Shown here: positions 1-5,685 of the stretch, in pieces
Layout of the letters: each line of letters opens with the position of its first letter
Numbering within the stretch: position 1 is the first letter of the stretch
Source of the DNA: Thalassotalea_E sp964620605
Lineage (GTDB): Bacteria > Pseudomonadota > Gammaproteobacteria > Enterobacterales > Alteromonadaceae
Direction: 5' to 3'
Length of the DNA: 5,858 bases
Assembly: GCA_964620605.1 (NCBI GenBank)
Contig: CAZUHQ010000163.1
Coordinates: 1-5,858, forward strand
Made by a program: the position numbers and the translations under genes
Notes under the pieces: model-generated
Database searches by the model: none
What the model was told of the DNA's origin: nothing
Seen by the model: only the letters and a program-made list of their open reading frames with translations

Positions 1-2502
1 CTTTCTATCTACGCTGGTAAATTTGCTGATGGCGGCCTTAATGGCTGAGTAAAACGCAATTTCTTTTCGTAACTCTTTAGCCTCATCCAAAGTACTACAT
101 AGTGAGTAAGATTTCGTCGCTGCCAACACTAAGTCTAAGAAACGCTTTTTACCATCCTCCAAGCCGAGCACATAGTTAGCGGCAGGCACCAAGAGTTTGT
201 GCGCTTGTGATTCATAACCCGATATGTCCAAACCATCGGATTTTGGCGTTTTTCCGAACATGCCACGGATAGCATCAATTTTTTCTAAAAGAATAGAAAA
301 CGCTTCTTCTGCATTGAGTGTTGGCTCGCCTTTACCTTTAGAGTCTGTATAGGTTTTTAATGCTTGCTTAAGTTCATTGGCTATACCGATGTAATCAACA
401 ACTAGACCGCCTGGCTTATTTTTAAACACGCGGTTAACCCGAGCAATTGCCTGCATCAGGTTATGGCCCTTCATCGGTTTATCGACGTACATTGTATGAC
501 AACAAGGCGCATCGAAACCGGTTAGCCACATATCCCTAACAATGACGAGCTTCAGTGGGTCGTTGAGATCCTTAAAGCGCTTTTCTAAGCGTTTTTTGGT
601 TTTTTTGTTATAGATATGAGGTTGCAGAAGTGGCTTGTCCGAAGCAGACCCTGTCATAACAATCTTAATCGCACCTTTTTCAGGATCATCCGAATGCCAT
701 TCAGGACGCAATGCAACAATCTCATTATAAAGATGCGCACAGATATCACGGCTCATGGCCACTATCATGGCTTTACCATCCATAGTGGCATTGCGTGTCT
801 CAAAGTGCTCGATCAAGTCAGCCGCAACTTGGCTTAATCTAGGAGTCGCACCAACAAGCTTTTCAAGACGGCTCCATTCCCCCTTAGTTTTCTCACGGTT
901 GCTGACGTCCTCTTCGTCTTCTACCACTTCATCAACATGATCGGACAACTCAGCGATTTCAGCATGGTTCAAATCAAGCTTTGCCAAGCGCGACTCATAA
1001 TAAATAGGAACGGTTGCGCCATCATCTACTGCATCTTGAATGTCGTAGATGGACACATAGCCACCAAATACAGCGCGAGTGTCTTTGTCTTCTTGTGAAA
1101 TGGGTGTACCAGTAAAACCAATAAAGGAAGCAGACGGTAGCGCATCGCGCATATGCTTGGCGTAACCAAACTTATATTGACCATCTGCACTTAAGGTGGC
1201 TTTCAGGCCATATTGGCTGCGGTGTGCTTCGTCTGAGATAACAACTATATTGTGACGCTCATTGAGTATTGGATGATGCTTCTCGTCGTCAAGCAGGGCA
1301 AACTTTTGCACTGTGGTAAAAATGATGCCGCCAGACTCTCTTTCAGCTAATAACTGTCTTAACGCATCTCTGTCAGATGCTTGAACAGGCGTTTGCTTCA
1401 AGAGCTCAACTGCGTTGCAGAACGTGGCATAGAGCTGACCATCTAGATCATTGCGATCAGTAACGACAATCAGCGTTGGGTTATTCATAGCCTTTTGCTG
1501 AAGCAACATACCGGCATAGCAACACATTGAAATACTTTTGCCGCTGCCTTGAGTGTGCCAAACCACACCTGCTTTTTTACTACCAGGTACAACCTCATCA
1601 CCACAGGTTGCCCGCTTCTCTGTTACGCCATCAATTTGCTGAGCTGCAATGACTGTCGCCTTTACCGCTTCTCGCACAGCATGAAACTGGTGATAACCAG
1701 CAATCTTCTTAATGATCGTCTCACCGTCTGTTTCAAACAATACAAAAAATCGTATGTAATCCAGCAGTAACTCACGATCAAAAAAACCACGAACCATGGT
1801 TTCTAGCTGCCACTCCAGTAGCGGTTTATCGTTTTCACTTTTAATAGTGCGCCAAGGCATAAAACGCTCTTGGTTAGCAGTTAGAGAGCCTACCCGAGCT
1901 GTGTAACCATCACTGACCACTAACGCCTCATTGAAGATGAAAAGGTCTGAGACTTCATCTTTATAGGTTTGCAGCTGATTAAAGGCATCCCAAATATCGG
2001 CATTTTCATCGCTTGGGCTTTTCAGCTCAAGCACAGCAATCGGTAAGCCGTTGATAAAACAAATGACATCAGGCCGACGTGGCTGTTTAGTGCCAGTAAT
2101 CGTGAACTGATTGACGACTGAAAAGGTGTTGTTGTTTAGGTTATCGAAATCAATGATAAAAGCATGGTCTGCAATTGGATCGCCATCGTCTTTTTTATAT
2201 TCAACAGGCACACCTTCCAATAACAACCGATGAAATGCGCGGTTGTTGGTGATTAAATCCAAACTTTCAGGTTTTAAAACAATCGCTTTAAACTGCTCGT
2301 AGCAATGCTCAATCTGTAAGGCAGGAAGGTGTTTATTGATCGTTTCAAATGCCGTTCTAAGTTGACCATCCAATACCACTTGCGCGTAGTCATTACGAAG
2401 TGGGCTGTCGCTATCTGGGACAATATCAGGGCCATGCAAAACATCCCAACCACCTTCTCGGAACCAGTCTAAGCAGAGATTTTCTAGTTGTTCTTCGTTC
2501 AT
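1..2502 (-). CDS. hsdR: Type I restriction enzyme R subunit HsdR, C-terminus beyond window
   Basis: This is the ATP-driven translocase and endonuclease subunit of a type I restriction-modification complex. With HsdM and HsdS it pulls in unmodified DNA and cuts it far from the recognition site. Translation from the ATG at 2502 stays open for 834 codons to base 1 with no stop, so the C-terminal helical region that contacts the methylase is cut off by the window edge; EcoR124I-type subunits are about 1,000 residues or more. Visible motifs in order: PD-(D/E)XK nuclease with D145 in RPD and E159/K161 in LELK; helicase motif I TQGSGKS at 317-323; DEAH at 424-427; motif III GFTGTP at 462-467; motif V LTGFDAP at 660-666; motif VI QAIARVNR at 684-691. 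All expected catalytic residues are present and no frameshift was seen. The start is supported by GAGGGAG seven bases upstream. It overlaps the sir2 stop as ATGA, which implies translational coupling. No hsdM lies in this window. Confidence 0.96.
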   Translation of the reverse strand, partial: MNEEQLENLCLDWFREGGWDVLHGPDIVPDSDSPLRNDYAQVVLDGQLRTAFETINKHLPALQIEHCYEQFKAIVLKPESLDLITNNRAFHRLLLEGVPVEYKKDDGDPIADHAFIIDFDNLNNNTFSVVNQFTITGTKQPRRPDVICFINGLPIAVLELKSPSDENADIWDAFNQLQTYKDEVSDLFIFNEALVVSDGYTARVGSLTANQERFMPWRTIKSENDKPLLEWQLETMVRGFFDRELLLDYIRFFVLFETDGETIIKKIAGYHQFHAVREAVKATVIAAQQIDGVTEKRATCGDEVVPGSKKAGVVWHTQGSGKSISMCCYAGMLLQQKAMNNPTLIVVTDRNDLDGQLYATFCNAVELLKQTPVQASDRDALRQLLAERESGGIIFTTVQKFALLDDEKHHPILNERHNIVVISDEAHRSQYGLKATLSADGQYKFGYAKHMRDALPSASFIGFTGTPISQEDKDTRAVFGGYVSIYDIQDAVDDGATVPIYYESRLAKLDLNHAEIAELSDHVDEVVEDEEDVSNREKTKGEWSRLEKLVGATPRLSQVAADLIEHFETRNATMDGKAMIVAMSRDICAHLYNEIVALRPEWHSDDPEKGAIKIVMTGSASDKPLLQPHIYNKKTKKRLEKRFKDLNDPLKLVIVRDMWLTGFDAPCCHTMYVDKPMKGHNLMQAIARVNRVFKNKPGGLVVDYIGIANELKQALKTYTDSKGKGEPTLNAEEAFSILLEKIDAIRGMFGKTPKSDGLDISGYESQAHKLLVPAANYVLGLEDGKKRFLDLVLAATKSYSLCSTLDEAKELRKEIAFYSAIKAAISKFTSVDRK

Positions 2503-2515
2503 TGATTTACTCCCT
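2499..2515 (-). promoter_or_regulatory. hsdR ribosome binding site and ATGA stop/start overlap
   Basis: On the minus strand the end of sir2 contains GAGGGAG, seven bases before the hsdR ATG. The sir2 TGA shares bases with that ATG (ATGA). A ribosome finishing sir2 can restart on hsdR. This supports coupled synthesis of the two proteins and fixes the hsdR start. Confidence 0.75.
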
Positions 2516-3515
2516 CTGTTAGTTTTTCCAGTAAGGCTTCTATTGATTCATCATGATCATCGGTATACCAAATTGGGTAAATATTTGCCGCCGCTAGTTG
2601 ATCTCTTCTTGCGAGCCTATCTTCACCTTCATTTAGCTTTAAAAAGGCATAATGGCGGGGAACATGTTCATGCCCTCTACGGGCAACGATACGGGCTAAG
2701 CATTGAACTGTTCGATCAACGGTAAGACTGCAACCTAAAAACAATAATGTTCGATTGCTTATTGCCTCAATAACAGATTCTAATGCTTGCTCATCTTGAT
2801 AGTGCTTATCATATTCGTCTTTGGTCAGTATGCGATTGCGGGAGGAGTTGGCTTTTCCATGCAACTTTACCAGTACTCGCTTGTTTTCTCCCAAAGCTCT
2901 TGGAAGCTCTTCAGCAACAGGGCCAAGTAATTCTTCATCAAAGCTAAAGTTAGCATTTTCGTAGCAAAGAGTTAGCACATTATCAAAATTGGTTGTTACC
3001 ACTGCTTGTTTAAATATCAATGGCAAGCGTTGCACCACACCACAAATTTCTTGATTAGCACCGAATGCGTTTTCTACATATTCAAGAAAACAGCCCGCTG
3101 GTAAAGTATCACTAAGCATTTGCGCCGCTTCTTCGTACTGTCCTTTTGCTATCACCTCATCAAAATCCGCTTTACTGACTTTTGTTTCATCTAGCACTTG
3201 ATAAAGAAATTTTGTCCAACCTGGATAGTCACTGGGCATTGACATACCCGCGCCAACAAAAGGAATAATTGCACCGCGTGCATATATTTCTTTAAGTTTT
3301 TGAAAACGTCTTTGATTATCAAATAGAGCAAGAATATCTTCTGCCCTTGCAAGGCTTTCAGCTTGTCTTTGCTGCAACCAGTCATTAAATGCTTCTTGAT
3401 AGCCTGACTTTTCTAGCTCTTTTAAAATGTTATCCCTAGTAAAGCTATAACCAGCTATATAGACACCACCTTCTTCATTTAATGACTCATGAAATTGGGA
3501 GATGAGATATTCCAT
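2499..3515 (-). CDS. SIR2-domain defence protein, probable NADase effector, between hsdS and hsdR
   Basis: This 338-residue protein has an N-terminal extension of about 80 residues with no domain I recognise, followed by a SIR2-like Rossmann domain. Motifs visible: GAGMS at 88-92 (nucleotide binding), TTNFD at 174-178 with candidate catalytic N176, KLHG at 217-220 with candidate catalytic H219, GCSLTVD at 261-267, and a terminal NIYPIWY at 311-317. There is no zinc-binding Cys quartet like that of classical deacetylase sirtuins. This architecture matches SIR2 domains of bacterial defence systems such as Thoeris ThsA and SIR2-containing short Argonaute systems, which hydrolyse NAD+ and stop growth on infection. 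The NADase role here is inferred from family. The ATG at 3515 follows AAGGGGG with a four-base gap, and starts 9 bp after the hsdS stop. The TGA overlaps the hsdR start. It therefore belongs to the hsd operon and occupies the slot of prrC in the E. coli prr locus. No transmembrane segment or signal peptide is apparent. Confidence 0.87.
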   Translation of the reverse strand: MEYLISQFHESLNEEGGVYIAGYSFTRDNILKELEKSGYQEAFNDWLQQRQAESLARAEDILALFDNQRRFQKLKEIYARGAIIPFVGAGMSMPSDYPGWTKFLYQVLDETKVSKADFDEVIAKGQYEEAAQMLSDTLPAGCFLEYVENAFGANQEICGVVQRLPLIFKQAVVTTNFDNVLTLCYENANFSFDEELLGPVAEELPRALGENKRVLVKLHGKANSSRNRILTKDEYDKHYQDEQALESVIEAISNRTLLFLGCSLTVDRTVQCLARIVARRGHEHVPRHYAFLKLNEGEDRLARRDQLAAANIYPIWYTDDHDESIEALLEKLTEGVNQ

Positions 3516-3524
3516 ATTTCCCCC

Positions 3525-3775
3525 TTAAAAGTGACCATCTAATAGTTTAGGCAAGAGCGAGTCTCGCAAATTAGAGAGCTGATTATTTTCACTAAAATTT
3601 GAAATCCACTTTAAATACATAGAGTTGACTAGATCTTGGTATTGACGTATCAACTCAAACGAAGGGACTACTGTCCTAATTTGCTCTATTCCCTTTGAAC
3701 TGATATTGGGCTGAGCACTCCCTTGTGCTGCTGCGATGATTTGATCATAAATAGTGCTTACGTTTCGGGCTCCCG
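3525..3775 (-). pseudogene. hsdS: Type I specificity subunit HsdS, 3' remnant (last ~83 codons)
   Basis: HsdS gives a type I complex its target sequence through two target recognition domains separated by helical spacers. Only the C-terminal end survives. It carries GSAQPNIS, a common HsdS signature near the end of a recognition domain, then the conserved helical segment and the typical ending SLRDSLLPKLLDGHF before TAA. The two recognition domains and the 5' start are missing, because the frame runs into the left end of the IS30-family element. Formally the frame continues into the IS for another 20 or so codons, with a TTG at 3827 before a TAG. I treat that part as IS-derived. The boundary is uncertain by some 10-15 bases, because the last residues before the IS could still pass for HsdS (a YYLKS-like string). 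A full HsdS is roughly 400 residues. The remnant cannot confer specificity, though its transcript still leads into sir2. Confidence 0.85.
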
Positions 3776-3802
3776 ATTTCAGATAATAAGTGCGACATTC
3801 AT
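3776..3802 (+). repeat. IS30-family left inverted repeat (IRL)
   Basis: This is the left terminal repeat, with outer ATTTCA and the core AAGTGCGACA at 3788-3797. It matches the right end at 19 of 27 positions. The central six or so bases differ between the two ends, so the repeat is imperfect and the outer limit is an inference from the TTCA match. Confidence 0.65.
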
Positions 3803-3876
3803 GGAAAGGTGTAGAAGAGGAGGCCAACTGCTAAAAGTGGTACGCTCTTCTCGTCAAAGAAACAAGCAGTACTACC

Positions 3877-4824
3877 ATGAATTATCAGCAGTTGACCGAG
3901 GGCAGAAGATATCAGATTTCGGCTCTTTTGGAACGGGGAATTTCGGTTTCTGAAATAGCTAAAACTGTTCAGTGCCATCGCTCTACGGTATACCGGGAGC
4001 TTAAACGCGGCCGCAAGGGCAGACATTATTGTCCTAACGAAGCCCAGATGTTATCAATCAAAAAACGCACATCAGCGCGTAAATACCGTATACCACAGGA
4101 GCGTGTTGATTTTATCCGCTTGCTTTTAGAAGCGGATTGGAGCCCAGAGCAAATTTCCAGTGTATTAACGAAAGTCGGTGCCGCTGTCAGCCATGAGTGG
4201 ATCTACCGATTTGTTGCACAGGATAAACGCTTGGGTGGCAAGCTATATCGCCATTTGAGACAAGGACACAAGCGGTATCGTCGCGGTAAAAAAGAAAAAG
4301 CGCCCGCTATCAAGAATGCCGTTTCTATCGATGTTCGGCCAAGCATCGTTGACAGTAAGGAGCGATTTGGTGATTGGGAAATCGACACTGTCTTAGGCAA
4401 ACACGGCACTGGGGCTATGGTGACTATTTTGGAGCGTAAAACACGATTTTACGTGGTAAAAAAAGTGCCATCTAAGTCAGCAGATGATGTCACCAAAGCA
4501 ACCATAGAGCTACTCATGCCTTATAAGGAGCATGTGCATACCATCACGGCAGATAACGGGAGAGAGTTTGCAGGTCATGAAACCATCGCAAAGGAGTTGG
4601 AAGCTGATGTGTATTTTGCCCACCCTTATAGCTCTTGGGAGCGTGGAGCCAATGAGAATGCTAACGGCCTTTTAAGGCAATATGTGAAAAAAGGAACCGA
4701 TCTAACAACAGTAACGGATAGCGATATTGAATTCGCTCTATCGCGAATAAATTATCGACCAAGAAAGTGTTTAGGCTTCAAGCAGCCAGCGATTGTATTT
4801 AAAGAAATGGCATTGGCTGCTTGA
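3877..4824 (+). CDS. IS30-family transposase, intact
   Basis: This 315-residue DDE transposase catalyses movement of the surrounding element. The N-terminal region, residues about 5-45, is the helix-turn-helix typical of the family (ERGISVSEIAKTVQCHRSTV followed by YRELKRG) and would bind the terminal repeats. A basic stretch at 128-142 is followed by the catalytic core: D170 in GDWEID, D226 in TADNG, and E260 in WERGANEN. The 33 residues between the second Asp and the Glu are the spacing characteristic of IS30. Length and motifs are complete, so it is probably active. The ATG at 3877 begins the conserved MNYQQLTEGRRYQI start; no strong Shine-Dalgarno is visible before it. It is transcribed opposite to all defence genes in the window, so readthrough from abiEi would be antisense to it. 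Confidence 0.95.
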   Translation: MNYQQLTEGRRYQISALLERGISVSEIAKTVQCHRSTVYRELKRGRKGRHYCPNEAQMLSIKKRTSARKYRIPQERVDFIRLLLEADWSPEQISSVLTKVGAAVSHEWIYRFVAQDKRLGGKLYRHLRQGHKRYRRGKKEKAPAIKNAVSIDVRPSIVDSKERFGDWEIDTVLGKHGTGAMVTILERKTRFYVVKKVPSKSADDVTKATIELLMPYKEHVHTITADNGREFAGHETIAKELEADVYFAHPYSSWERGANENANGLLRQYVKKGTDLTTVTDSDIEFALSRINYRPRKCLGFKQPAIVFKEMALAA

Positions 4825-4829
4825 TATTG

Positions 4830-4856
4830 ACGAGTGTCGCACTTCGCAGTTGAATT
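4830..4856 (-). repeat. IS30-family right inverted repeat (IRR)
   Basis: This is the right terminal repeat, starting six bases after the transposase stop. Read on the minus strand from 4856 inward it begins AATTCAAC and contains the core AAGTGCGACA at 4844-4835. It pairs with the repeat at 3776-3802. Confidence 0.65.
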
Positions 4857-4982
4857 CTCTAGCGCAAATAAAATATCGTAGTGTAAGAGCTCTTTCTCTA
4901 TCACTGAGCGCATATGAGATACATTTTCAACCTGCATTGCTTTATTTACCAATTGCGCGAAATTTTCTTGATCAATTTTCAT
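4857..4982 (-). pseudogene. abiEii: AbiEii nucleotidyltransferase toxin, 5' remnant (~42 codons)
   Basis: AbiEii toxins are nucleotidyltransferase-fold proteins that stop growth when not countered by AbiEi. Only the N-terminus remains. The MRSVIEKELLHYDILFAL stretch resembles the segment that in AbiEii proteins comes just before the TFQGGT-type nucleotidyltransferase motif. Everything after about ALEN, including the catalytic acidic residues, is replaced by the right end of the IS. The merged frame reads through the IS right end to a stop at 4752, giving a 79-codon chimera. Two starts are possible. ATG 4991 has AAGG directly against it, which is too close. ATG 4982 (MKIDQENF) has AAGGA eight bases upstream, so I prefer it. 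The gene overlaps the abiEi end by 11 bp, the usual coupled arrangement of this toxin-antitoxin pair. Full-length members are near 300 residues, so most of the toxin is lost. Confidence 0.8.
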
Positions 4983-5508
4983 ATAGCCCATCCTTGCTTA
5001 CTAAATGTGTATTTCGGCCAACTCGTTTTAAGTCTCTGTATGCAGTTTGTTTCGTTGCTAACCTAAGCGGTCTGCCGACTAAACTGGTATTTTCTAAAAT
5101 ATCCATTGGATCTCGTTTCGTATGCGTAAATTCAACTGTACCCAAAGGTGTTTTGAATTCACCGGAACGTCCCGTTGTCATAACAGTTAAGCGATCTACT
5201 GGAATTTGCGAAATAACTCCAAAATCAGAAAGTGCAGACTCTAGGCTAATGTAGTTATATTCTCCACGCCGAATGGTTTTAGCAATTTGCTCCAACGTAT
5301 CGCTGCCTTTCGACTGCGCTAAATTGTATAAGTACACACCATTAATGATTCGGGTGAGTAAGCCATCGTCTTGCAAACGTTTAATTCCCGCACGCAATGC
5401 TCGTTCATTATCTTGATGAAAGATTTTCGCCAGATCTGAATTAGTAAAAACACAGCGACCACGCTTGTCATATTCTAAGAGCTTTTTAATTGCCTCAGCC
5501 TTTTTCAC
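4972..5508 (-). CDS. abiEi: AbiEi-family type IV toxin-antitoxin antitoxin/transcriptional repressor
   Basis: This 178-residue protein is the antitoxin partner of AbiEii. In characterised AbiE systems the antitoxin works without direct toxin binding and also represses its own operon. Residues about 5-60 form a winged helix-turn-helix (SDLAKIF, then RAGIKRLQDDGLLTRIINGVYLY as recognition helix and wing). Residues about 85-165 form the C-terminal domain, with YISLESALSDFGVISQIP, then VDRLTVMTTGRSGEF and GTVEFTHTKR, all familiar AbiEi-type segments. The start is a GTG at 5508. AGAGG lies six bases upstream and an in-frame TAG just above it excludes an earlier start. The frame is intact to TGA, which lies inside the beginning of abiEii. 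Because the toxin is truncated, this is now an orphan antitoxin that may survive as a repressor of its own promoter. Two palindromes upstream are candidate binding sites. Confidence 0.87.
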   Translation of the reverse strand: MKKAEAIKKLLEYDKRGRCVFTNSDLAKIFHQDNERALRAGIKRLQDDGLLTRIINGVYLYNLAQSKGSDTLEQIAKTIRRGEYNYISLESALSDFGVISQIPVDRLTVMTTGRSGEFKTPLGTVEFTHTKRDPMDILENTSLVGRPLRLATKQTAYRDLKRVGRNTHLVSKDGLYEN

Positions 5509-5513
5509 AATAC

Positions 5514-5518
5514 GCCTC
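5514..5518 (-). promoter_or_regulatory. abiEi ribosome binding site before GTG start
   Basis: On the minus strand the order is TAG AGG CGT ATT GTG. The AGAGG lies about six bases before the GTG, a good Shine-Dalgarno spacing, and supports GTG as the true start even though it is not ATG. Confidence 0.6.
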
Positions 5519-5530
5519 TAGTTATCAAGG

Positions 5531-5550
5531 ATGACACTTAAACATGTCAT
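5531..5550. promoter_or_regulatory. AbiEi operator candidate, copy 1 (palindrome)
   Basis: The palindrome is TGACACTTAAACATGTCA at 5532-5549, with half-sites TGACA and TGTCA (extending to ATGACA/TGTCAT). It lies 24 bp upstream of the abiEi GTG. It is similar to a second copy exactly 60 bp further upstream. Autoregulated AbiE loci are known to carry paired inverted repeats bound by AbiEi, so these are likely operators; binding is inferred. Confidence 0.55.
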
Positions 5551-5581
5551 AAGTGTAGACTTATTTTTTATGGGGCGCAAG

Positions 5582-5610
5582 TGTACAATAATGACGCTAA
5601 AAGGTGTCAA
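5582..5610 (-). promoter_or_regulatory. Candidate abiEi promoter
   Basis: On the minus strand there is a perfect TTGACA (5610-5605), a 17-base spacer, and TGTACA (5587-5582) in the -10 position. The -35 is ideal but the -10 is weak (3 of 6). A second TTGACA at 5619-5614 lacks a well-spaced -10. Start of transcription would be near 5575, leaving a leader of about 65 bases that contains operator copy 1. Confidence 0.4.
5591..5610. promoter_or_regulatory. AbiEi operator candidate, copy 2 (palindrome)
   Basis: The site is TGACGCTAAAAGGTGTCA at 5592-5609, with the same half-sites as copy 1 and one mismatch in the extended arm. Over 22 bases the two copies share 16. It overlaps the TTGACA of the candidate abiEi promoter, so protein bound here would block RNA polymerase. 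Confidence 0.5.
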
Positions 5611-5612
5611 AT

Positions 5613-5640
5613 TTGTCAACTTGACCTCTGGGGGTATTAA
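5613..5640 (+). promoter_or_regulatory. Weak divergent promoter candidate
   Basis: On the plus strand TTGTCA (5613-5618), a 16-base spacer and TATTAA (5635-5640) resemble -35 and -10 boxes (5/6 and 4/6). It would drive the region to the right, away from abiEi. No convincing gene begins there, so support is weak. Confidence 0.2.
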
Positions 5641-5685
5641 AAGGACTTGGTTAGTTTACACTGTGATGAATTTTAACACCCAGAG
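5626..5685. repeat. Long imperfect inverted repeat (hairpin)
   Basis: The left arm CTCTGGGGGTATTAAAA (5626-5642) faces the right arm TTTTAACACCCAGAG (5671-5685) across a 28-base loop. Seven pairs (CTCTGGG/CCCAGAG) and six pairs (TTAAAA/TTTTAA) flank a small asymmetric internal loop. No run of T follows either arm, so it does not look like an intrinsic terminator. The function is unknown: it may be a remnant of a small mobile element, a structured leader, or a protein-binding site. Confidence 0.45.

Larger units (their letters stand above)
3776..4856 (+). mobile_element. IS30-family insertion sequence, about 1.08 kb, apparently complete
   Basis: The element consists of one transposase gene between imperfect terminal inverted repeats. 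I place the ends by aligning 3776-3802 with the reverse complement of 4830-4856, which agree at 19 of 27 positions. The core AAGTGCGACA is identical at 3788-3797 and 4835-4844, and the outer TTCA also matches. The length fits IS30-family elements (about 1.0-1.25 kb). The exact ends may be a few bases off. No convincing 2-3 bp target duplication flanks it: the outside bases are ...CCCG on the left and CTCT... on the right. The left flank is hsdS and the right flank is abiEii, so the element marks a rearrangement junction and did not simply insert into one gene. Confidence 0.85.

Noticed and set aside
616..940. Two overlapping plus-strand open frames of 73 and 61 codons
   Set aside because: They lie antisense to the continuous hsdR frame, which carries all helicase motifs, and show no recognisable protein features.
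1549..1770. Plus-strand open frame of 73 codons
   Set aside because: It is antisense to hsdR across the Walker A region and has no independent support.
2543..2725. Plus-strand open frame of 60 codons
   Set aside because: It is antisense to the SIR2 gene, with His-rich low-quality composition.
3191..3385. Minus-strand open frame of 64 codons
   Set aside because: It is an alternative frame inside the SIR2 gene, whose own frame has clear motifs.
3525..3827. Reading the hsdS remnant as a 100-residue protein starting at TTG 3827
   Set aside because: The first ~17 codons derive from the IS left end and no ribosome site precedes the TTG; the sequence is a truncated HsdS tail, not a new gene.
3723..3953. 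Plus-strand open frame of 76 codons
   Set aside because: It overlaps the hsdS tail, the IS left end and the transposase start in another frame, so it is a chance frame over a junction.
4203..4409. Minus-strand open frame of 68 codons
   Set aside because: It is antisense to the intact transposase.
3770..4860. Target-site duplication CTC/CTC around the IS
   Set aside because: Using it would shift the left end three bases outside the repeat alignment; a three-base match is easily chance and the two flanks belong to different genes.
4752..4991. A 79-residue small protein as a distinct gene
   Set aside because: Its first part is the AbiEii N-terminus and the rest is IS sequence read antisense; the preferred start is ATG 4982, not 4991.
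4793..5254. Plus-strand open frame of 153 codons
   Set aside because: It is antisense to abiEi and the abiEii remnant, both recognised families with sensible starts and overlap; no features of its own were seen.
5626..5685. Intrinsic terminator
   Set aside because: The stem is interrupted, the loop is 28 bases and neither strand has a T run after it.
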